Under the pieces are notes generated by a model. The model worked only from the letters and a program-made list of their open reading frames with translations. It was not told the origin of the DNA and ran no database searches. The translations under genes were made by a program, and so were the position numbers. Shown here piece after piece: positions 36,858-46,564 of a DNA stretch of 64,000 nucleotides. Numbering within the stretch: position 1 is the stretch's first letter; each line of letters starts with the position of its first letter. This DNA is from Chitinophagaceae bacterium (GTDB lineage: Bacteria; Bacteroidota; Bacteroidia; Chitinophagales; Chitinophagaceae): positions 1 through 64,000 of the forward strand of contig JAICXX010000007.1 in assembly GCA_025934485.1 (NCBI GenBank), given 5' to 3'.

Positions 36858-38420
36858 GTGAATAGGAAATTGCTCTTACTTGTCATCTTGCTGTCTTCAC
36901 TTACCTTGGAATCGAAAGCCCAGGAAAGGACCATTAATGTGGATTTCAATAAGACTGCCCGTCCGCTAAATACGATGTTCAACGACTGCGTGGGCGCCGG
37001 ACGGGCAGCCGAAGGCCTGCGGGCGGACTGGCAGCAACAGCTGACCTATGTCCACAAAGAATGCGGATTCCGCTACATCCGCATGCACGGCCTGTTGACG
37101 GACGAGATGGCCGTTTACTCGGAAGATAAAAATGGAAAACCACAGTATAATTTCATGTACGTCGATGTTTTATTCGATTTCTTACAAAGCATCGGCATGA
37201 AGCCCTTTGTCGAACTGGGCTTTATGCCGACTCCGCTGGCCAGCGGCAACAAAACCATCTTCTGGTGGCGCGGCAACGTGACCCCCCCCAAAGACTATGA
37301 CAAATGGGCCGGGCTCGTACGTGCCCTTGTTGAACATTTCACCCGGCGGTACGGCTCGGATGAGGTGAAGACCTGGTACTTTGAAGTATGGAACGAACCC
37401 AACCTCGACGGTTTCTGGGCGGGCACGCAGCAGGATTACTTCAAGCTGTATACCTACGCAGCCAGAGCCATCAAGGCGGTCGACCCGGCTTATAAAGTCG
37501 GCGGCCCCGCTACGGCAGGCGCGGCATGGGAACCGGAAATGATCCAATACTGCCATAAGAACAACGTGCCCCTTGACTTCATCAGCACCCATGCTTACGG
37601 CGTAAAGCAAGGATTCCTCGACGAGTACGGCCACGCCGGGACCGTGCTGGACAAAAACCCCATGAGCGTCAGCGGCGATGTCCTCCAAAGCCGCCGCGAG
37701 ATCGCCGCATCGGCGATGCCCGACCTCGAACTGCATTATACGGAATGGAGCGCCTCTTATACCCCTGCCGACCCGATCCATGATAGTTATATCGAGGCCC
37801 CCTACGTGCTACAAAAGCTCAGGCAGGTGGGGAACGCCGCGAATTCCATGTCGTACTGGGTGTTTACCGACATTTTCGAAGAGCCCGGCCCGCGGTTTAC
37901 ACCCTTTCATGGCGGGTTTGGAATGCTCACTATCCAGGGGATCGAAAAGCCCGTTTTCTACGCATACAAATTCCTGAACCAGCTCGGAAACATCGAGCTG
38001 GCCAATAAAGATGCTTCTTCCTGGGTATGCAAGGACGCTCAAGGCAATATCCAGGTCCTCGCCTGGGATTTTACCATCACCCAGCCAGTGGATTCGGTGA
38101 ATAACCAGGATTATTATATCCGCGACCTGCCCGCCGCATCGAAAGGAAAGCTCACCTTACGCATCGACCACGTTCCCGCGGGCATGTATGCTGTCGAAGT
38201 ATACAAAACCGGCTACCGGTGCAACGATGCGTACGCTACCTACCTGCGGATGGGCAAACCCAACCAACTCGACCGGCAGCAGGTGGAACAGATCAGAAAG
38301 GAGAACGACGGATCGCCCATCCTGCGCGAACTGGTGACCGTGAAGGACGGGGCCCCGTTTTCCACGACGCTCGATCTCCGGGAAAACGATGTTTACCTGC
38401 TGAAGCTGATCAAACTATAA
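36858..38420 (+). CDS. GH39-like exo-glycosidase (beta-xylosidase-type)
   Basis: A 520-residue secreted enzyme with signal peptide ending ESKAQ. The GH39/GH-A pattern is clear: INVDFNKTARPLN at the N-terminus, acid/base E180 in FEVWNEPNLDGFW and nucleophile E296 in HYTEWSASY, with a C-terminal beta-domain (about 380-520). GH39 includes beta-xylosidases and other beta- or alpha-L-arabinose-acting enzymes. In this locus it may remove terminal xylose or arabinose from decorated xyloglucan, but the exact linkage is open. Translation appears to start at GTG 36858, 18 bp after the previous stop; no ATG lies in a suitable place before the signal peptide. Confidence 0.8.
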   Translation: MNRKLLLLVILLSSLTLESKAQERTINVDFNKTARPLNTMFNDCVGAGRAAEGLRADWQQQLTYVHKECGFRYIRMHGLLTDEMAVYSEDKNGKPQYNFMYVDVLFDFLQSIGMKPFVELGFMPTPLASGNKTIFWWRGNVTPPKDYDKWAGLVRALVEHFTRRYGSDEVKTWYFEVWNEPNLDGFWAGTQQDYFKLYTYAARAIKAVDPAYKVGGPATAGAAWEPEMIQYCHKNNVPLDFISTHAYGVKQGFLDEYGHAGTVLDKNPMSVSGDVLQSRREIAASAMPDLELHYTEWSASYTPADPIHDSYIEAPYVLQKLRQVGNAANSMSYWVFTDIFEEPGPRFTPFHGGFGMLTIQGIEKPVFYAYKFLNQLGNIELANKDASSWVCKDAQGNIQVLAWDFTITQPVDSVNNQDYYIRDLPAASKGKLTLRIDHVPAGMYAVEVYKTGYRCNDAYATYLRMGKPNQLDRQQVEQIRKENDGSPILRELVTVKDGAPFSTTLDLRENDVYLLKLIKL

Positions 38421-38433
38421 TGTCTTGTTCAAT

Positions 38434-39939
38434 ATGAAAGCACCACTTATTTTTTCGTTCTTCGCCCTCCTTTCTCTTTCCGTCGCTGCCCAAAACAGAG
38501 CTGTTGCAAAAGGCGCCGGTTTTTATGAGAATCCCATCCTTGCAGGCGACCACCCCGATCCAAGCATTCTTCGGGACGGGAACGATTATTACATGGTGCA
38601 TTCGTCTTTTGAATATTATCCCGGGTTGCTGATCTGGCACTCGAAAGATCTGATTAACTGGACCCCTGTAACCAATGCCCTGCATAAATATGTCGGTTCC
38701 GTGTGGGCTCCGGATCTTGTGAAGTACAAAGGCAAATATTATATCTATTTCCCTGCCAATGGGACGAACTATGTCGTTACCGCCGATTCCATCAATGGTA
38801 AATGGACCGATCCCGTCGATTTGAAAGTCGGCAACATCGATCCCGGGCATATCGTCGATGAGAAGGGGAAAAGGTATTTGTTTTTCGGCAGCGGCGGCTA
38901 TGTTCCGCTGTCGGATGACGGACTTTCCGTTACAGGGGATCTCCGCAGCTCCTATAGCGGGTGGCCCATTCCCCGTGATTGGACCATAGAATGTTTTTGT
39001 TTGGAAGGCCCTAAACTGATAAGAAAAGGGGAATATTATTATCTCACCGTTGCGGAAGGAGGAACAGCCGGCCCGGCAACAGGGCATATGGTCATCTCCG
39101 CACGTTCAAAATCCTTGTCCGGCCCCTGGGAAAATTCTCCTTACAATCCCATTGTCAGGACGACAAATCCCGCCGACAGATGGCGCTCGAAAGGTCATGG
39201 CACCTTGTTTGAAGATGCCCTCGGGAAATGGTGGATGGTGTTTCATGCCTACGAAAATGGATATTATGACATGGGCCGGCAGACCTTGCTCCTGCCCGTC
39301 GAATGGACAAAGGACGGCTGGTATAAAATACCCGATGGCATTGCAGCGGATAAGCCCATTAAGGAACCGGCGTTGGGCCCCTCCCGGTCCCATGCCATGC
39401 TGGAAGATAAATTTGACGGCAACCAGCTTAAAGCGTTATGGAAATTTTTTGGCGAATATGATACCTCCAGGTTTCATCTGTCCGGGAATGGCCTGGTCGT
39501 GAAAGCCAAAGGGAATGCTATCGGCAATTGTTCCCCACTACTTTTCCTGCCGTCCGGCCACTCCTACACAGCCCAGGTGGAAATGATCCTTGAAGGCGGA
39601 GCTACCGGCGGACTGGTCGTCTTTTATAACGAAAGCACATCTTCGGGTATTCTTGTAAAGAATGGCGATATCCTGGGAAATTTACATGGCTGGCAATTCC
39701 CGGCGGAAAAAAATGTGGTGACCAATCACGTATTCCTTCGCCTGAAAAATGTCGACAATATCGTCGCGATGTTTTATAGCACCGACGGCGATAAATGGAA
39801 TAAGATACAGAATTCATTGGATATCTCGGGGTTTGATCACAATGCTTTAGGTGGATTTTTGGCGGTGCGCATCGGCCTTTGCGCCATTGGGGAAGGCACT
39901 GTTACGTTTAGAAACTTCGTGTACAAGCCAATAAAATAA
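38434..39939 (+). CDS. GH43 glycosidase with C-terminal concanavalin-like domain
   Basis: A 501-residue secreted enzyme; signal peptide ending SVAAQ. The five-blade propeller triad is visible: base D42 in DHPDPSIL, pKa-setting D136 in NIDPGHIVD and acid E191 in CLEGPKL. The C-terminal third (about 325-501; YTAQVEMILEGGATGGLVVF) is the beta-sandwich found in many GH43 beta-xylosidases and arabinofuranosidases. In xyloglucan loci GH43 enzymes remove arabinofuranose, so alpha-L-arabinofuranosidase or beta-xylosidase are both possible. ATG 38434 is chosen over TTG 38425. The next gene starts 3 bp after its stop. Confidence 0.85.
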   Translation: MKAPLIFSFFALLSLSVAAQNRAVAKGAGFYENPILAGDHPDPSILRDGNDYYMVHSSFEYYPGLLIWHSKDLINWTPVTNALHKYVGSVWAPDLVKYKGKYYIYFPANGTNYVVTADSINGKWTDPVDLKVGNIDPGHIVDEKGKRYLFFGSGGYVPLSDDGLSVTGDLRSSYSGWPIPRDWTIECFCLEGPKLIRKGEYYYLTVAEGGTAGPATGHMVISARSKSLSGPWENSPYNPIVRTTNPADRWRSKGHGTLFEDALGKWWMVFHAYENGYYDMGRQTLLLPVEWTKDGWYKIPDGIAADKPIKEPALGPSRSHAMLEDKFDGNQLKALWKFFGEYDTSRFHLSGNGLVVKAKGNAIGNCSPLLFLPSGHSYTAQVEMILEGGATGGLVVFYNESTSSGILVKNGDILGNLHGWQFPAEKNVVTNHVFLRLKNVDNIVAMFYSTDGDKWNKIQNSLDISGFDHNALGGFLAVRIGLCAIGEGTVTFRNFVYKPIK

Positions 39940-39942
39940 GTC

Positions 39943-41997
39943 ATGAAAAGTAAGTTTAGAACATCGGCGGCATTCTTCTTTCTTATCTTCCTTATTGCTT
40001 CCCGCTGCGGTATTGGATATGCCCAGGAGCTATATGTGGGCGCCAACTATCATCCGCACGACGATAAGGACCCTGCAAAAATCAAACGCGACATCGCGCT
40101 TATGCAGGCTGCCGGATTCAAAGTCGTCAGGATGGGGCACCTCGCCTGGGACAGCTATGAGCCGGCCGAAGGGAAATTTGACTTTGCCTGGTTTGACCAG
40201 GTGATGGATGAGATGGAAAAGGCGGGTATCAAAGTCATCCTCGACATTGCAGTGCGCCCTGCCCCGCTCTGGCTGCATCATAAATATCCTTCCATAGACA
40301 TAACGGACGCAAGCGGGAACCGGTTGTACCCCAACCACCGGTATATGGAAGACGTGGGCGACCCGGACTACCAGCGATACGCGTTGCAGTATGCGGATTC
40401 GCTGACGCGCCATTACGGTCGGCATCCGGCATTGCTGGCCTTCGGCATCGATAACGAGTCGGGCGACGGGCCGATCTCCTATTCGGCTTCGGTGCGCCGC
40501 CGCTTTATCACCTGGCTAGGGCGCAAGTACGGTAGCCTGGATAGTTTGAACCGCGCCTGGGCGACCCAGCGTTGGTCGAGACGCATCGGGAATTTTGATG
40601 AGATCGGTCTGCCAGTATCCGGTGGCGTTACGGGCGCCCCGGAACGGATGCTGGACTTCCGGCGCTTCATATCCGACGAGGTAAATGGGTTTCTCCTGAA
40701 GGTGATCGCCAAGGTCAACGCGAACGCGCCAAAGGCCCTCGTCAATACCAATGCCTGGTATTATAGCCCGATGAAATTTTTCGACTATGCGAACATCGCC
40801 TATTCGGGCAAGATGACACGCGAAGGCTGCGGTTTTTATCCCGGGAGTTCGCTCACCACGAACTACGGGGTCATGGATGCCTTGTTCGGTATCGAGCGCA
40901 TCCAATTCGAAAGCACGAACCCATTTTGGTGCACGGAATTCACCACGATGACCGCGGTGCCGGGGTCTATCCGAAAATCAGCCTACGCCTCACTGTTCTA
41001 CGGCAACCAGATGGTCTGTGGCTGGACCTGGCAAAGCATGCACGGCGGCGAAGAACAATTTCTCGAGGGCATGCTGGACTGGGACGGCATCCCGAACCGC
41101 AAGTACGAAGAATACCGCAGGATCGCCACCGAGTTTAAAAAGATCCAAAGCTACTTTCCCTATAAACCCCGGCCGGAGATCGGCCTGGCCTTCTCCTTCC
41201 CGAGTGTGATCGCAGGCGGCTATTTCTCCCAGTCACACCAACAACAGCTGGAGAGCAGTTTCGATATCTTCGCTTACCGGAACATCGATACGCGGATCAT
41301 CGACATCGCGCGGAGCACGCTGGACTACAAACTGCTTTTGCTGCCGGGCATTTCGGTGATGGATGCGGCCACCGCCGGAAAAGTACGGGATTTTGTACGG
41401 AGGGGCGGCACCGTGGTGATGACAGGCAACTCTGGCGTACTCGACAAAACCGGAAAAGTAATTTCTTCCACCCACCCCGGCCTGCTAGACGACGTATTCG
41501 GCATCAGGGTCGCCTCCTACGAGCAAACGACCGACCTCAATGAGCTTTCTCGCAAAGGGCTCAAAGGCGACCAATTAGAATTGTCCTACCACGGCAAGCC
41601 TGTCCTCACGGAGTCGTCGAAGTTCGAGATCATCGAGCCACGCGAAGCGGAAGTGATGGCCAGCATCACCGGCCTGGATCGCGATTATCCTATCGTAACC
41701 TCCAACCGCTATGGCAAGGGTAGAGCCATCTATGTCGGACTGCCCGCAAGTTCGGCAGTGATGCGCCTGCTCGCCGATGACCTCATCGATACGCTTTCCA
41801 TTCACCGCGGACCGGATGTGCCGCAGGGAGTAATGGCCCGGCAGATCGATGAGCATCACGTGCTCTACTTGAATGTAACAGGGCAGCCCGTACGGATAAA
41901 AATGACCGGCCCCTCACGTAGCCTGCTCTACGACAGAGATTTTGATGGAGATATCACTATTCCACCATATGAGCCGGAATTCGTCGTCTTGAAATAA
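39943..41997 (+). CDS. GH42 beta-galactosidase
   Basis: A 684-residue enzyme with a signal peptide ending GIGYAQ. GH42 features include VGANYHPHDDKD, GHLAWDSYEPAEGKFDF, acid/base E172 in GIDNESGDG and nucleophile E332 in FWCTEF. They are followed by the Trp-rich WTWQSMHGGEEQ and a Rossmann-like trimerisation domain (about 400-600; DYKLLLLPGISVMDAATAGK). It would remove beta-linked galactose from side chains. It is the third enzyme for this task in the window with the two GH2 genes. Most GH42 enzymes are cytoplasmic, so the signal peptide places this one in the periplasm like its PUL partners. Confidence 0.87.
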   Translation: MKSKFRTSAAFFFLIFLIASRCGIGYAQELYVGANYHPHDDKDPAKIKRDIALMQAAGFKVVRMGHLAWDSYEPAEGKFDFAWFDQVMDEMEKAGIKVILDIAVRPAPLWLHHKYPSIDITDASGNRLYPNHRYMEDVGDPDYQRYALQYADSLTRHYGRHPALLAFGIDNESGDGPISYSASVRRRFITWLGRKYGSLDSLNRAWATQRWSRRIGNFDEIGLPVSGGVTGAPERMLDFRRFISDEVNGFLLKVIAKVNANAPKALVNTNAWYYSPMKFFDYANIAYSGKMTREGCGFYPGSSLTTNYGVMDALFGIERIQFESTNPFWCTEFTTMTAVPGSIRKSAYASLFYGNQMVCGWTWQSMHGGEEQFLEGMLDWDGIPNRKYEEYRRIATEFKKIQSYFPYKPRPEIGLAFSFPSVIAGGYFSQSHQQQLESSFDIFAYRNIDTRIIDIARSTLDYKLLLLPGISVMDAATAGKVRDFVRRGGTVVMTGNSGVLDKTGKVISSTHPGLLDDVFGIRVASYEQTTDLNELSRKGLKGDQLELSYHGKPVLTESSKFEIIEPREAEVMASITGLDRDYPIVTSNRYGKGRAIYVGLPASSAVMRLLADDLIDTLSIHRGPDVPQGVMARQIDEHHVLYLNVTGQPVRIKMTGPSRSLLYDRDFDGDITIPPYEPEFVVLK

Positions 41998-42026
41998 CTT
42001 TGTCGATAACCTGACAATAATAGGAT

Positions 42027-44117
42027 ATGTTTGGAAGAAGCCAGTTAATCGCAGGACTTTTCCTGGTGCTGTCGGCAAAAGCCATCGCGCAGCCGGCCCC
42101 GCCCAAACCTTGCGGCCCCATACCCAGCGCCAATCAGCTGCGCTGGCAAAAAATGGAGTTTTACGCCTTCGTGCATTTGTCCGTCAATACCTTCACAGAC
42201 CAGGAATGGGGAAACGGTGACGAGGACCCGAAGATCTTCAACCCGGACAAGCTGGATTGCCGCCAGTGGGCCCGTATAGCCAAAGAGGCAGGCATGAAGG
42301 GCATCATTATCACAGCCAAGCACCACTCCGGTTTTTGCCTCTGGCCGTCTAAATACACGGATTACTCCGTAAAACACTCGCCCTGGCGCGGCGGAAAAGG
42401 CGATATTGTCGGCGACCTGGCGAAAGCCTGCAGGGAATACGGACTCAAGCTGGGCATCTACCTGTCTCCCTGGGACCGCAACAGTGCGGTCTATGGAAAG
42501 CCGGAATACATCACCTATTTCCGCAACCAGCTCCGGGAACTGCTTACCAATTACGGTGATATCTTCGAAGTCTGGTTCGACGGCGCTAACGGCGGCTCCG
42601 GTTATTATGGGGGCGCCCGGGAAACGCGCACCATCGACAGAAAGACCTATTACGACTGGCCCAACACCTACAAACTGGTCAGATCACTACAACCCAAGGC
42701 CGTCATCTGGAACGATGGCGGCGACCGGGCCGACCTTCGATGGGTGGGCACCGAAGCGGGAAATGTCGGCGAGACGAATTGGAGCCTGCTCAACGATACC
42801 GGCGACGTCCCTTACAACATGTTGCATTACGGGCTGGAAGATGGTAATGCCTGGGTGCCGGCGGAAGTGAATACCTCCATCCGGCCGGGTTGGTTCTATC
42901 ATGCTTACGAAGACACGCGTGTAAAGTCCCTGCCGCAGCTTATGGACACCTACTACAGCTCCGAAGGCCGCAACGGGGCCCTCTTGCTTAATTTCCCCAT
43001 CGACCGGCACGGCCTTATCCACGAAACGGATCAGCAGGCAGTGTTGGCCTTTGCCCGGGCCGTCAGGCAGACATTGGCGGTAAACCTGGCATCCGGGGCC
43101 CGCGCTACCGCCTCGAATGTCCGTGGACATGCCGTCGCATTCGCCGCGCAAAAGGCTATCGACGAGGACCCCGCGAGTTATTGGGCTACGGATGACAGCG
43201 TCACCACCGCCTCGCTGACGCTTGATCTCGGTCGGCCCATTACCTTCAACCGCTTCCTCGTTCAGGAATATATCGCCCTTGGCCAACGGGTAAAAGCATT
43301 CACGGTCGAAGCGTTCGCCGGTGACGAATGGAAGCGGGTGACCGCCGGCACAACCATCGGTTATAAACGCATCCTGCGTTTCAACGCAGTGACCGCGCAA
43401 AAGGTTCGTCTCACGATTACCAGCGCTAAAGCTTGTCCCTTGATATCGAATATCGGGTTATACAACGCACCACAGCTACTAAATGCTCCGGCGATCTTAC
43501 GGGCACAGTCGGGAGAGGTGTTTATCAGACCGGCCGACCCCGAGTCGCAGGTCTATTATACCATTGACGGGACACAGCCGGGTACGGCATCGCCAAAATA
43601 CAATAGGCCCTTCCCCACAGACGGCAAAGTCACGGTCCGGGCAATCGCCTACGACCCCATTTCAAAAAAGGCCAGCCCCGAAAGCCGCGAGACATTCGAT
43701 ATTAGCAGGAGGAATTGGAAGATCCTAGGCGCCGATCCGAAATCCATATATGCCATCGACGGCGACCCCGGAACGGCATGGCAGCAAACAAAGTCTGCAA
43801 AGATGCCCCTCGACCTCGTGATCGACCTCGGAAAGGAAGAAATCATAGCTGGCTTCCGGTACCTGCCCGATCAGGGCTGGCCGGCCGGCATCATCACCGG
43901 TTACGAATTTTATGTGAGTATGGACACCACCCGATGGACGCTGGCCGATAAAGGAGAGTTTTCCAATATCCGGAACAACCCGGGCTGGCAGATAAGAACA
44001 TTCGCAGCTGTTAAAGGAAGATATCTGCGGCTGCGCGCCTTGCGCAATACGCAAAACAACGACGCCGCGGGGTACGCGGAATTCGACGTGATCACACCGG
44101 ACGAAATTAAAAGGTGA
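42027..44117 (+). CDS. GH29 alpha-L-fucosidase (subfamily B-like) with CBM32/discoidin-like modules
   Basis: A 696-residue secreted enzyme (signal peptide ending AKAIAQ). The GH29 barrel has TAKHHSGFCLWPSKYT and nucleophile D185 in EVWFDGANGG. Three accessory parts follow: a discoidin-type domain (about 350-480; SYWATDDSVTTASLTLDLG), a chitobiase C-terminal-like module (about 490-560; VYYTIDGTQPGTASPKYN), and a second discoidin-type domain (about 570-690; LDLVIDLGKEEIIAGFRYLP). This layout is common in alpha-1,3/1,4-fucosidases of subfamily B, so it need not share its specificity with the PUL A fucosidase. AGG just before ATG 42027 is a mild ribosome-binding signal. Confidence 0.87.
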   Translation: MFGRSQLIAGLFLVLSAKAIAQPAPPKPCGPIPSANQLRWQKMEFYAFVHLSVNTFTDQEWGNGDEDPKIFNPDKLDCRQWARIAKEAGMKGIIITAKHHSGFCLWPSKYTDYSVKHSPWRGGKGDIVGDLAKACREYGLKLGIYLSPWDRNSAVYGKPEYITYFRNQLRELLTNYGDIFEVWFDGANGGSGYYGGARETRTIDRKTYYDWPNTYKLVRSLQPKAVIWNDGGDRADLRWVGTEAGNVGETNWSLLNDTGDVPYNMLHYGLEDGNAWVPAEVNTSIRPGWFYHAYEDTRVKSLPQLMDTYYSSEGRNGALLLNFPIDRHGLIHETDQQAVLAFARAVRQTLAVNLASGARATASNVRGHAVAFAAQKAIDEDPASYWATDDSVTTASLTLDLGRPITFNRFLVQEYIALGQRVKAFTVEAFAGDEWKRVTAGTTIGYKRILRFNAVTAQKVRLTITSAKACPLISNIGLYNAPQLLNAPAILRAQSGEVFIRPADPESQVYYTIDGTQPGTASPKYNRPFPTDGKVTVRAIAYDPISKKASPESRETFDISRRNWKILGADPKSIYAIDGDPGTAWQQTKSAKMPLDLVIDLGKEEIIAGFRYLPDQGWPAGIITGYEFYVSMDTTRWTLADKGEFSNIRNNPGWQIRTFAAVKGRYLRLRALRNTQNNDAAGYAEFDVITPDEIKR

Positions 44118-44149
44118 ATTATTTAACCAATTTCCTGAACTTCACGACC

Positions 44150-46564
44150 ATGACGCCAGCCAGCAGATTTGCATTTTTGTTTTTCCTCATCCTCGGCTAT
44201 CATTCGGCCTATGCCCAACGCCATGAAAACGCCATGGGCACCCTCTTCGACGACCACTGGAAATTTTCCCCGGGCGACCCGAAGGCGGCGGCCGAAACCA
44301 CCTTCGACGACAAAGCCTGGCGGAACATCGACCTTCCGCACGATTGGAGCATAGAAGGTTCGCCCGGCCGGCAGAACCCTTCCAAAGGCCCGGGTGGGTA
44401 TTTCCCCACCGGAATAGGCTGGTACCGGAAGACATTCCAAACACCCCCTTCCTGGAAAGGCAAGGAAATATCCATCTTTTTCGAAGGCGTATACATGAAT
44501 GCAGAGGTATTCATCAACGGCCATTCCCTCGGCATCCACCCCTATGGGTATACGAGCTTTTGTTATGATCTCACACCCTGGCTGCGTTGGTCCGCCCAAA
44601 ACGTCATCGCCGTTCGGGTCGACAACTCCCAGCAGATCAATTGCCGCTGGTACAGCGGCTCCGGCATCTACCGCCATGTACGCGTCGCCGTAAAAGACCC
44701 GATACACATCGACCCATGGGCCGTGGCTATCACAACACCCCATGCTACTCCCGATAAAGCAACCGTTGATATCGACGCGCTGCTTAAGAACGGCGGTAGC
44801 TCCACGGCGGATGTTGTTCTGTTCGCGAAGATCATCGATCCCAACCACCGGGTCGTCGCCTCAAAAGAAGTGAGCATCTGGCTGCCCGCAAAAGGCGAAA
44901 GCAATGTCACCTCATCGATCATCGTTAATAAACCCTCGCTTTGGTCGGTGGATAGCCCCTGTCTCTACCAACTCCGCCTCGAACTTACCCAAAACGGCAA
45001 ACGAAAAGATGAATATTCAACAACATTCGGCATCCGGACCATCGCCTTTTCGCCGGCGCACGGATTTCTGCTCAACGGACAGCCCATGAAATTGTACGGC
45101 GGCTGCGTGCATCACGACAACGGCTGTCTCGGCGCCGCCGCCTTCGACCGGGCCGAAGAACGCAGAATACAACTCCTCAAAGCCGCCGGCTTCAATGCCG
45201 TGCGGACATCCCACAACCCTCCCTCGATCGCGTTCCTCGATGCCTGCGACCACCTTGGACTCCTGGTGATCGATGAAGCCTTCGATGGGTGGCGCCAGGC
45301 GAAGAACCCGTATGACTACACGCGGTATTTTGACGAATGGTGGCGCCGCGACCTGACTTCGATGGTGCTGCGCGACCGCAACCATCCATCGATCATCATC
45401 TGGAGCGTCGGCAACGAGATCCTCGAAAGGAAATCGCCCGACGCGATCAATACGGCAAAGAACCTGGTTTCGCTGGTTCATCGGTACGATACCACACGCC
45501 CGGTGACTTCGGCCATGACCACCTGGGATAAAGAATGGGAGATCTATGATCCGCTTTTCGCCGTACAGGACCTGGCGGGCTACAACTACCAGCTATTCCG
45601 CGCGGCCTCGGATCACGAGCGCGTGCCATCGAGAGTCATCGTACAAACGGAGTCCTACCCCCGCGATGTCTTTACTAACTGGAACACCATCCGGCAAAAC
45701 AGCTATCTCATCGGTGACTTCGTTTGGACGGCGATGGATTATCTCGGCGAATCAGGCATAGGAAAGAACAACTATCCGGGCGAGCCGGACGGACAGTTCT
45801 GGGAGTCCGAACAATTCCCCTGGCACGGTTCGTATTGCGGCGATATCGATCTCATAGGAATAAGAAAACCCATCTCGCACTACCGGAATATTTTGAACAA
45901 TGGCACAGAGAAACTCTATATGGCGGTGCGCGAGCCAAAACCCGACAGCGGAACAATAAGAGAAACCGTCTGGTCCGTTTGGCCGACCTGGGAAAGCTGG
46001 ACCTGGCCGGGTAGGGAAGGGAAGGACATGGAAGTCGAGGTATATTCGAAGTGTCCTACCGTCCGGCTCTATTTGAACGACGATCTTATTGGCGAAAAAA
46101 AATGCACGCTGGCCGAAGAATACAAGGCGTCCTTCACTTTACCCTATTCTGCCGGCACATTGAAAGCCGTTGGTATCAGCCCCGACGGCAGCGAAGACTC
46201 CGTAACATTGCGAACGGCAAACCCGCCCGCATCCATAAAACTAACCCCTGACCGCACACGCATCACCGCGGACGGCCAGGATCTCTCGTTCATTCAAGTC
46301 GAACTGGTCGACAAACACGGTACCATCGATCCCAATGCGGCCCGCCGGCTTAATGTAACTATCGACGGTCCGGCCAGGTTGGCCGGCGCCGGCAACGCCG
46401 ATATGGCGGACACGGATAGCTACGCCGGGCCCACCCGCAAAGCCTGGCACGGTAAAGCGCTGGTCGTCATCAGAAGCTCGCATAAGCCCGGGAAGATCAC
46501 AGTCTTCGTCAGCTCCCCGGGATTACCCACCAATACAATCACCATTCATTCAATACTACCATGA
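44150..46564 (+). CDS. GH2 beta-galactosidase (PUL B)
   Basis: An 804-residue secreted GH2 enzyme, signal peptide ending HSAYAQ. Domains in order: jelly roll (IDLPHDWSIEG), Ig, TIM barrel with acid/base E423 in SVGNEIL and nucleophile E501 in VQTESYP, then DUF4982-like (TWPGREGKDMEVEVYSKC) and a last Ig-like domain (LTPDRTRITADGQDLSF). It lacks the esterase half of the PUL A fusion, so the two are paralogues with different architecture. I start at ATG 44150 because it gives a clean signal peptide; GTG 44114 is in frame, overlaps the previous stop and would add 12 residues. Its stop overlaps the next start (ATGA). Confidence 0.87.
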   Translation: MTPASRFAFLFFLILGYHSAYAQRHENAMGTLFDDHWKFSPGDPKAAAETTFDDKAWRNIDLPHDWSIEGSPGRQNPSKGPGGYFPTGIGWYRKTFQTPPSWKGKEISIFFEGVYMNAEVFINGHSLGIHPYGYTSFCYDLTPWLRWSAQNVIAVRVDNSQQINCRWYSGSGIYRHVRVAVKDPIHIDPWAVAITTPHATPDKATVDIDALLKNGGSSTADVVLFAKIIDPNHRVVASKEVSIWLPAKGESNVTSSIIVNKPSLWSVDSPCLYQLRLELTQNGKRKDEYSTTFGIRTIAFSPAHGFLLNGQPMKLYGGCVHHDNGCLGAAAFDRAEERRIQLLKAAGFNAVRTSHNPPSIAFLDACDHLGLLVIDEAFDGWRQAKNPYDYTRYFDEWWRRDLTSMVLRDRNHPSIIIWSVGNEILERKSPDAINTAKNLVSLVHRYDTTRPVTSAMTTWDKEWEIYDPLFAVQDLAGYNYQLFRAASDHERVPSRVIVQTESYPRDVFTNWNTIRQNSYLIGDFVWTAMDYLGESGIGKNNYPGEPDGQFWESEQFPWHGSYCGDIDLIGIRKPISHYRNILNNGTEKLYMAVREPKPDSGTIRETVWSVWPTWESWTWPGREGKDMEVEVYSKCPTVRLYLNDDLIGEKKCTLAEEYKASFTLPYSAGTLKAVGISPDGSEDSVTLRTANPPASIKLTPDRTRITADGQDLSFIQVELVDKHGTIDPNAARRLNVTIDGPARLAGAGNADMADTDSYAGPTRKAWHGKALVVIRSSHKPGKITVFVSSPGLPTNTITIHSILP